Positions 57,047 through 64,000 of a stretch of 64,000 bases of DNA are shown here, piece after piece. Source of the stretch: Oscillospiraceae bacterium (GTDB lineage Bacteria > Bacillota > Clostridia > Oscillospirales > CAG-272); contig SVRT01000005.1 in NCBI GenBank assembly GCA_015064685.1, positions 62,001-126,000 of the forward strand, written 5' to 3'. The notes under the pieces are model-generated. The model was not told the origin of the DNA, did not search any database, and was given only the letters and a program-made list of their open reading frames with translations. A program made the position numbers and the translations under genes. Numbering within the stretch: the stretch's first letter is position 1; every line of letters starts with the position of its first letter.

Positions 57047-58516
57047 TTAATTGGTTTCACCATTCATCATTTTTTCTGCGATAGCGATAAACACACCGTA
57101 GAAGATTTGGAAGTGAAGATAGAAGAAGAAATTATCTACCAAAGACATTCCGAGTATCATACAGGGTATCATCACAATAAACAGCCTGTCCACTGAAAAC
57201 TTTTTAAAGCAGAGCGTGATGAGGTGTATAATATGGAAAATGAATGCCAGACACCCGACGATTCCCATTGCGGCAGGAATCTGCACCAATATGCAATGGT
57301 ACATATTGCTGTAAAAGTTATTGCTGCGAAGCTCTGCCGGATATCCTCCGTCGTTGAATCCAACTCCGAATACAGGCGCTGAACGGAAGTCTTCAAGCCC
57401 GTTTTTCCAAAGATCCATTCGTCCTGTTTCTGTCAACGGATTTGATTCTACAAGCCTCAATACATCCGCCAGCTTTTCAATCAATACTGACAGAGGCATG
57501 ACCTTAATATGCACGTATATTGCGAAAGCAATGACGGCTAAAGCTAAAATGACAGTGTAGATACGTATTGCGACCTTATTCTTTCCGGTAATACAACCTA
57601 CGACGGCGCAGAATACAAGGGCAACAAACCCAATTATCATTGCGGCACGACAGTTGATTATTGCTGTGCCCAAAAGGAAGAGCGGTGCGGAAAAATACAT
57701 CAAAAAGCTCCACTTGCTTTTTTTTGCAAGATACATTGCAGCGGGAATTCCAAGCACGAAAACAGCTGCTATGACAGTTGATATTCCCCAACCTAGTGTA
57801 AGCTCGTCCTTATTGATCTTTATGATCTCGTGTCCGGGATTCGTTGCGCCGTATATGATGATAAGGTCGTTGTTGATATATTTTTCTATAACGACCGTCA
57901 TTATTTGTGTGAATGCGACATACGCTGTGCCGAGCATAGCGTAGCAGGCATAAGTGACGGGATCCTCGCTTTTTTCAAGCATTCCCGAAACGAGGAAATA
58001 CACAACGGTAAATCCCATCGCCAGAAGTGCGCCGTAGCCGAGGTTCTTTATCTCGCTTGCGGGGCTGAAAAGTCCGCTTGCGAGAAAGGCTACGTCCATA
58101 GCAACGATGCTCCAGGTGAAAAGGCGGCGCTTTTTGAACGCGGCGACCACCGACCCGTCGTCTATCAGACGGATAAGCAGAGATCCCACGCAGACGACGC
58201 AGAGGATAACGACCTGCACGAATGCGTTATCGTCCATAAACGATAGCATCTCGCCGTTAGAATTAACAAAAGCGTCAGAGCTTGTGTCACATCCCAGTGC
58301 GAAGAAGATCATAAGAAGGGGTGTTAGGAAGACCTTGTTATCATCCGTAAAGAACACGGAGAAGAGAACGAAGGATGCCAGCACCCAAAGTATCGGTATG
58401 TATACTGTGTGATTGTTTGTTCCCGCTATGATACACAGTGCGGCGAAAAGCGCGGGATACCACGGCGTTTTCTGCGCGTTTATCAGAAAACGTATAAAGC
58501 GATTCTTTCCTGCCAT
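57047..58516 (-). CDS. O-antigen ligase/polymerase (Wzy-like) membrane protein
   Basis: Multi-TM; NPLTETGRMDLWKNGLEDFRSAPVFGVGFNDGG in the large loop. Confidence 0.75.
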   Translation of the reverse strand: MAGKNRFIRFLINAQKTPWYPALFAALCIIAGTNNHTVYIPILWVLASFVLFSVFFTDDNKVFLTPLLMIFFALGCDTSSDAFVNSNGEMLSFMDDNAFVQVVILCVVCVGSLLIRLIDDGSVVAAFKKRRLFTWSIVAMDVAFLASGLFSPASEIKNLGYGALLAMGFTVVYFLVSGMLEKSEDPVTYACYAMLGTAYVAFTQIMTVVIEKYINNDLIIIYGATNPGHEIIKINKDELTLGWGISTVIAAVFVLGIPAAMYLAKKSKWSFLMYFSAPLFLLGTAIINCRAAMIIGFVALVFCAVVGCITGKNKVAIRIYTVILALAVIAFAIYVHIKVMPLSVLIEKLADVLRLVESNPLTETGRMDLWKNGLEDFRSAPVFGVGFNDGGYPAELRSNNFYSNMYHCILVQIPAAMGIVGCLAFIFHIIHLITLCFKKFSVDRLFIVMIPCMILGMSLVDNFFFYLHFQIFYGVFIAIAEKMMNGETN

Positions 58517-58682
58517 TATTCTGAATGCTGCCACGGTAACCCTCCTTCCGTCATAAAGAAAGCACAGACCCGGTATCTCCCGGTCTGCATGCCTACAAGT
58601 GATTATATCATACAGAAAAAGGAAAATCAAGCCTGTGCCATTCTATTTAATTATATTTAAGATTTAACGTCCAGGTCGGATA

Positions 58683-60767
58683 TCAGTATTCGATCAGGAG
58701 CGATAGCGAGGTTGAATCATAAGTGTTTTTGTTGTATTTGTTGATAATGAATGCTATCTCGTCACCTGCCTTTACAGTGAGTGTGAGCGTTCCGTCGACG
58801 GTCTGCTCGGGAGATACGTAGAGCTCTGTTTTTCCGTCTCCGAGGTCCACACTTTTGCCGTTAAAGAGCATATAGAATACAACACCGTCGCTGGATGGTG
58901 ATGCGAGATTGCAGGAGAATCTTATTGATATTTCTCCGTCGCGATCCGCTTTGTATACAAGGGCTGCATCGTGCTTGTCGGGATGAAAGTACACGGGAGT
59001 CAAAAGGGTATATGCAGATGCTCCTTGCCACTGTCCCTTCTCATTGTTGAAGGTCATATCGGTGAATTGACCGTCAAGGTAGCTTCTGTAGTACCAGCCG
59101 CCCTCGCCCTGCGTTTTTGAGTAGCCGCCGGGATACGAGGCACAATTAGTTGCCGTCATTGGCAAGCGGTCGGTCAGGTCGTCCGTGACAATAATTCTCA
59201 CAGCCTCGCCATTTTCGGTGATGAAATTGTATTGCGACACGATGCTCAAGATGTTGCGCATGCGGAAGAGATCGAGCAGAGAGACCTTAATAACCGGCGA
59301 CGAAGCGGTTGGCAGGATAAGCTTGGGGACATTCTCTCCGAGCCACGTATCGGCAATTTCGCGCCACGCGTAGCTGTATCTTTCGTAATCGTCGTTCATA
59401 TGCCAGTTGGCGATGCTCATATAGGTCGCTCCGCGCTCAAAGCACTGCATACCCTGAGCCAAGTACAGCTCGGGGGTCGCTACCGAATGGTAAGGACCGT
59501 CTATCTCCTGCGCGATCTCGACGTGAGAGGGAAGCGAGGTCAAAAGATAGTCCATAGAAAAGCGGTGGTTGGTCATAGGGCCGTCGTCTACCCACAAAAC
59601 GTCGACGTTTTCGCAAAGATCAACGTATCCGAGCGTTCCGCGAAGGACGGATGCGGAGTCCCATACACTTCCAAACTGAAGTGCATATTTTGAATTCGGG
59701 GCGATATCCTTTTGCGTTTCTCCGAGCATATCTATGAAGCTCTTCAGCGCTCTGTGTCTGAATACGTACCAGATATGACCGTAATTATCTGAGGATACGG
59801 TGCTTGGGGGCATTACCTCGTCAAAGGACGCGTAGTCGGTCTCGATCACGGCATTCAATGCTTCGATAGTGCCGTAGTTTTCTTTGAGAAATTCTCTGAA
59901 TGCTCTGATAGCGTAGTCTGAATAATCGTATGCTGTAGTCGGCCAATACTCACTCTCCGCGTACTGTGTGAATGCAGGGAGATAGAAAAGGATACCGTCA
60001 CTGTATAACTCCTCGTAGTGAGATACGATATTCTGATAGAACTGATTTGCCTTATAGAGCGCGTTCGGTGAATGAAGTGATATCTGCATACGGTTGGCAG
60101 ATCCGGAGCCTCCCATAGAAAGACCTCCGTTGGCATCCTTCATAATATCACCCGTTGAGAGCACCCTGTCTCCGCTTGTGCGCGTGAGATCGACCGATAC
60201 GGCAACCTTCATTCCTTTTTCTTTTATGACGTAGTCGAGCATAGGATCGAAGGCAGAGTAATCGTACACACCGGGAGTGATCTCTACGTTATGCCACGGG
60301 ATATGTATTTTTATTGCGTTAAATCCGTCCTGCGATACTCTGTCGACAATGGACTTGAACTCCTCGATCGAGAGGACGTTGAAGTTCCATATACGGTAAA
60401 TAAAATATCTTTGCTCTATTGGGTCACGGACGGACAGATCTTCGGGCTCTGTTTCGGGCTCGGTCTCCTTGGGATCTGTTTCGGGTTCGCTCTCCTTGGG
60501 ATCTGTTTCTGTGGATCCCTCCGTCTGCTCGGTTGCGCTTGCTTCGGATTCCTTTTCGGTGACAGGATCTGTGTGCGACTCGTCGCTTTCTCGCTCTGTT
60601 TCGGGTCTTGTGTCCTCCTGCGACTCGGGAAGCGCTGTCTCGGTTTCCTGCGCCTTGCTTTCCGCCTCGGTTGACGTATCGGCTCCCGTATCGGGAGTGC
60701 AGGCACAAAGCAGCGAGGATATCATTATGATCACAAGTATAAATGAGATCAGCCTTTGATTTTTCAT
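58683..60767 (-). CDS. Lipoprotein with acidic linker and GH42-like (TIM-barrel) glycosidase region
   Basis: Lipobox SLLCAC; TDPKESEPETDPKETEPETEPE linker; DGFNAIKIHIPWHNVEITPGVYDYSAFDPMLDYV. Confidence 0.75.
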   Translation of the reverse strand: MKNQRLISFILVIIMISSLLCACTPDTGADTSTEAESKAQETETALPESQEDTRPETERESDESHTDPVTEKESEASATEQTEGSTETDPKESEPETDPKETEPETEPEDLSVRDPIEQRYFIYRIWNFNVLSIEEFKSIVDRVSQDGFNAIKIHIPWHNVEITPGVYDYSAFDPMLDYVIKEKGMKVAVSVDLTRTSGDRVLSTGDIMKDANGGLSMGGSGSANRMQISLHSPNALYKANQFYQNIVSHYEELYSDGILFYLPAFTQYAESEYWPTTAYDYSDYAIRAFREFLKENYGTIEALNAVIETDYASFDEVMPPSTVSSDNYGHIWYVFRHRALKSFIDMLGETQKDIAPNSKYALQFGSVWDSASVLRGTLGYVDLCENVDVLWVDDGPMTNHRFSMDYLLTSLPSHVEIAQEIDGPYHSVATPELYLAQGMQCFERGATYMSIANWHMNDDYERYSYAWREIADTWLGENVPKLILPTASSPVIKVSLLDLFRMRNILSIVSQYNFITENGEAVRIIVTDDLTDRLPMTATNCASYPGGYSKTQGEGGWYYRSYLDGQFTDMTFNNEKGQWQGASAYTLLTPVYFHPDKHDAALVYKADRDGEISIRFSCNLASPSSDGVVFYMLFNGKSVDLGDGKTELYVSPEQTVDGTLTLTVKAGDEIAFIINKYNKNTYDSTSLSLLIEY

Positions 60768-60882
60768 AAAAACCTCCGCTATTGGTGAGTGTTTGTATAA
60801 CTCATTATATCATGTGTGCGAAGTGTTGTCAACAAAATATCAGCCCATGTGACACGGGCTGATTCAGTATTATGTATAAAAG

Positions 60883-61584
60883 TCAATCCAGTATTCTGCC
60901 GTCGGTGGAGATCGTTACGACCTGCCAGGGGATGAACTTTCCGCTTGACATCAAAGCGCGCTTTGCCGCGTTTTCAATACCTCCGCAGCAGGGAACCTCC
61001 ATTCGGACTATCTTTACGCTTCTGATATTGTTGTTCTTGATTATTGATGTCAGCTTTTCGGTGTAGTCTCCCTCATCGAGCTTCGGGCATCCGATAAGCG
61101 TTACGTTGTTGCGGATGAACTCCTCGTGAAAGTTCGCGTAAGCATACGCGGTGCAATCTGCGGCGATAAGGAGATTTGCGTTGTCAAAATAGGGGGCGTT
61201 TACGGGGACGAGCTTTATCTGACAGGGCCATTGCATAAGGCGGCTCTGTAAGGGAGAGTTTGGTCTTTCGCAGACCGGGGAGTCGTCTCGCTTGATGCTC
61301 TTGGACTGAGTTCCCGGGCAGCCGCAGGGGAGCTTTACGCCTGTTTTTTTCATTTTCGCTTCGCGGACGGCGTCCTCGTTATACTCGGGAGCCTCACGCT
61401 CCTCGAATGAGATAGCGTCAACGGGACATGCGGGGAGGCAATCTCCAAGCCCGTCGCAGTAGTCCTCACGGGTGAGCTTTGCCTTGCCGTTTATTATTTC
61501 GATAGCGCCCTCGTGGCAAGCCGCGGCACAAGCGCCGCAGCCGTTACATTTATCCTCGTCTATCTTGATTATCTTTCTTATCAT
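60883..61584 (-). CDS. 4Fe-4S ferredoxin-type protein
   Basis: CNGCGACAAACHEGAI and CDGLGDCLPACPVDAI cluster motifs. Confidence 0.9.
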   Translation of the reverse strand: MIRKIIKIDEDKCNGCGACAAACHEGAIEIINGKAKLTREDYCDGLGDCLPACPVDAISFEEREAPEYNEDAVREAKMKKTGVKLPCGCPGTQSKSIKRDDSPVCERPNSPLQSRLMQWPCQIKLVPVNAPYFDNANLLIAADCTAYAYANFHEEFIRNNVTLIGCPKLDEGDYTEKLTSIIKNNNIRSVKIVRMEVPCCGGIENAAKRALMSSGKFIPWQVVTISTDGRILD

Positions 61585-61602
61585 TGCTTTTCCTCCGAAT
61601 AT

Positions 61603-62598
61603 TTATTTGTGTGTGATCTCGTTTTCGCACTCGCCGTCTCTGAATATTTGGGAGATGTTTGCGACGGTTGTCTCGGCGATGTTTGAGAGCGCCTCCTCGG
61701 TCAAGAACGCTTGATGTGAGGAAACGATCACGTTAGGCATCGAGATAAGGCGCGCGAGGATATCGTCCTCGATAATATGACCGGAGAAGTCCTCAAAGAA
61801 GAAGTCTGCCTCCTCCTCATAGACGTCGAGACAAGCCGCACCGACCTTTCTTGATTTGATCGCGCTGAGAAGCGCCTCCGCATCGACGAGCGCGCCACGC
61901 GAGGTGTTGAGGATGACGACGCCCTTTTTGCACTTGGCAAGCGAGTCCTCGTCGATAATGTGATAGGTGTCCTCGGTGAGCGGGCAATGGAGCGAGATGA
62001 TGTCGCTACGCTCGAAAAGAGTGTCTATATCGACGTATTTTACGCCCTCTCTGCCCTCAAGATCTCTGGCAGGGAATTTATCAAACGCAAGAACATTCAT
62101 ACCGAATCCGCGGCAGATGTCGATGAATACTCTGCCGATGCGTCCCGTGCCGATGACTCCGACGGTCTTGCCGTGGAGGTCAAAGCCGGTCATACCTGAG
62201 AGGCTGAAGTTGAAATCGCGCGTGCGGATATAAGCCTTATGGATGCGGCGGACAGAGGTGAGCAGGAGCGCCATCGTATGCTCGGCGACGGCGTAGGGTG
62301 AATATGCGGGGACTCGCACGACGCGGACTTTACCCTCTGCGTGCTTGAGGTCTACGTTGTTAAAGCCCGCGCAACGGAGGGCGACGACCTTTACGCCCAT
62401 TTCGTAAAGCTTATCGATGACGGCGGCGTTTACCGTGTCGTTGACAAAAACACAGACTCCGTCAAAGCCGTGGGCAAGCTCGACGGTATCCTCGTTGAGC
62501 TTGGTCTCAAAATATTTAAAGCAGAAGCCACTCTCCTTGCCGTATTTGTCAAAGGAGGGCTTGTCGTAGGGCTTTGTATCAAAAAAAGCAAATTTCAT
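61603..62598 (-). CDS. D-2-hydroxyacid dehydrogenase (D-lactate dehydrogenase-like)
   Basis: GKTVGVIGTGRIGRVFIDICRGFGMNVLAFD; SLHCPLTEDTYHII; NTSRGALVDAEAL. Confidence 0.92.
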   Translation of the reverse strand: MKFAFFDTKPYDKPSFDKYGKESGFCFKYFETKLNEDTVELAHGFDGVCVFVNDTVNAAVIDKLYEMGVKVVALRCAGFNNVDLKHAEGKVRVVRVPAYSPYAVAEHTMALLLTSVRRIHKAYIRTRDFNFSLSGMTGFDLHGKTVGVIGTGRIGRVFIDICRGFGMNVLAFDKFPARDLEGREGVKYVDIDTLFERSDIISLHCPLTEDTYHIIDEDSLAKCKKGVVILNTSRGALVDAEALLSAIKSRKVGAACLDVYEEEADFFFEDFSGHIIEDDILARLISMPNVIVSSHQAFLTEEALSNIAETTVANISQIFRDGECENEITHK

Positions 62599-62658
62599 AT
62601 TTTTTATTTTTCTCCTTGATTTTCTGTTATTATTGTAGTACAATATTGATGAAAAATA

Positions 62659-62674
62659 TGTTGAATTTTCAACA
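62659..62674. promoter_or_regulatory. Palindrome TGTTGAATTTTCAACA just upstream of the Crp-family gene
   Basis: 7-bp perfect arms, 2-bp centre, in the divergent intergenic region. Confidence 0.5.
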
Positions 62675-62689
62675 AAGGGAGAAAAAAGT

Positions 62690-63349
62690 TTGAAAAATTA
62701 TCTGGAAATTCTGAAAAAATGTCCTCTTTTTGAGAATATTGATGAAAATGATCTTGTAAAAATGCTCTCCTGCCTCGGAGCGAGGGTCGCGGAGTTTGAC
62801 AAGCGTTACACGGTCTTTTCCGAAGGGTCGAGGGCGAAATATATAGGCATCGTGCTTTCGGGTGCGGTGCAGGTCGAGCAAGTAGATTACAGGGGAAACA
62901 GGACGATCATCTCGGAGTTAGGTTCGGGGGAGATAGTTGCGGAGGCATTTGCCTGCGCGGGCGTTGAGTCACTGCCCGTGAGCGTTGTCGCATCTAGACT
63001 GAGTGAGGTAATGTTTATCGATTCGGATCATGTCTTGCAGACCTGCTCGAACGGGTGCGGCTTTCACCGTCAGCTTATCTACAATCTTATGAAGGATCTC
63101 GCGCTAAAGACTATCACGATACATCAGAGGGCGGAGATCATTTCCAAGCGCACGACGGCGGAGAAGCTTATGGCGTATCTCTTGGCGCAGTCAAAGAAAG
63201 CGAGGAAGAGGACGTTTGAGATACCCTTTGACCGCCAGGGGCTTGCCGATTATCTTGAGGTCGACCGCAGCGGTCTTTCCAGCGAGATCGGTAAGCTGAA
63301 AAAACAAGGCGTGATCGATTGCAGAAAGAATAGATTTACAATTTTGTAA
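62690..63349 (+). CDS. Crp/Fnr-family transcriptional regulator
   Basis: cNMP-binding fold and RQGLADYLEVDRSGLSSEIGKLKKQGVI HTH; TTG start. Confidence 0.9.
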   Translation: MKNYLEILKKCPLFENIDENDLVKMLSCLGARVAEFDKRYTVFSEGSRAKYIGIVLSGAVQVEQVDYRGNRTIISELGSGEIVAEAFACAGVESLPVSVVASRLSEVMFIDSDHVLQTCSNGCGFHRQLIYNLMKDLALKTITIHQRAEIISKRTTAEKLMAYLLAQSKKARKRTFEIPFDRQGLADYLEVDRSGLSSEIGKLKKQGVIDCRKNRFTIL

Positions 63350-63602
63350 ATTGCGGTTTAGCGGGGAGGCGAACAATCCCTCAGACGCGCACGGAGGCGC
63401 GCCAGCTCCCTTTACACAAGGGAGCTTTACCTGAAATGTGGAGAACGTGGATATAGTGAAGTTTTCTTTAAATTTAAAAGGTTTTCACATCTATAAAGCG
63501 TACGAACATCCACCAACAAAGCTCCCTTGTGTAAAGGGAGCTGTCACGCCTTGCGCGTGACTGAGGGATTGTTCGTCTCACCGATAAATCAAAATTTGAA
63601 AG
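63347..63602. repeat. Dispersed modular repeat, copy 4 (same shell, different core)
   Basis: TAAATTGCGGTTTAGCGGGGAGGCG...CGTCTCACCGATAAATCAAAATTTGAAA; core bounded by GAACAATCCCTCAG/CTGAGGGATTGTTC. Confidence 0.88.
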
Positions 63603-63807
63603 AAAACCCCCCGACGGTGTCGGGGGATTTTGGTATATCAGAGGAATATGTATTTAAGGGTAAAGAGGACTGCGAGGACGTACATAACGGGGGGAGATGT
63701 TCTTCCACTTTTTGCAGATGCGGTCTCCCTTACTCATAGGGATTTTTGAAAAACATAGTGCAATTATATCACAATAAAAGCGGTTTTTAAGACATATTTT
63801 TCTGTTT

Positions 63808-64000
63808 TTAAAGTTTTTTCGGCATCGGGACGAAGGAAGTGGAATCACCGAGCTCGATTCTCTCAAGCGAGATGCCAAATGCTTCCTCTATCATGCCACC
63901 CTCGTACAGCTCGTTCGGTGTACCGCGAGCGATGATATTACCGTTTTTCATCAATAACATACTGTCCGCATAGCGCATCGCGAGCGGAATGTCGTGGAGT
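63808..64000 (-). CDS. ABC transporter ATP-binding protein (iron-siderophore/B12 type), C-terminal part, truncated by window edge
   Basis: Reverse frame reads LHDIPLAMRYADSMLLMKNGNIIARGTPNELYEGGMIEEAFGISLERIELGDSTSFVPMPKKL*. Confidence 0.8.
   Translation of the reverse strand, partial: LHDIPLAMRYADSMLLMKNGNIIARGTPNELYEGGMIEEAFGISLERIELGDSTSFVPMPKKL

Overview
A 64 kb chromosomal segment from a Firmicute, most likely a sporulating member of the Clostridia (inferred from SpoVM, SpoIIE and gene order; not verified by search). The left third is a housekeeping block on the + strand: cysS end, GtrA, metallophosphoesterase, YicC, RemA/DUF370, rpoZ, priA, def, fmt, Zn-metallopeptidase, rsmB, rlmN, a PASTA-only membrane protein, rsgA, thiN, a 29-aa spoVM missing from the ORF track, and ygiQ. 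The rest is mixed metabolism, transport and envelope genes: a bactofilin-type protein with a YhbD-like regulator, NagA/NagB-like, efp, an ECF sigma/anti-sigma pair, proA, an FKBP/trigger-factor-like lipoprotein, birA, glnN, spoIIE, a GntR-ABC operon, tandem SGNH lipoproteins, MATE, a heterodimeric ABC exporter, an MFS-GH2 fusion, a Na/Pi cotransporter, Wzz/Wzy-like proteins, a ferredoxin, a 2-hydroxyacid dehydrogenase and Crp. The most unusual items are: (1) a four-copy modular repeat family, with a shared ~24-bp imperfect terminal inverted repeat shell around two unrelated cores, one core present in both orientations, each copy abutting the stop codon of the upstream gene, with compensatory changes in two internal hairpins; (2) an ~820-bp nested foldback element at 52.8-53.6 kb; (3) an MFS transporter fused in frame to a GH2 glycosidase; (4) a PASTA protein without its kinase at the usual stp-prkC position; (5) two strong promoters carrying repeated operator-like motifs. 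All family assignments come from reading motifs in the translations; no database search was run.
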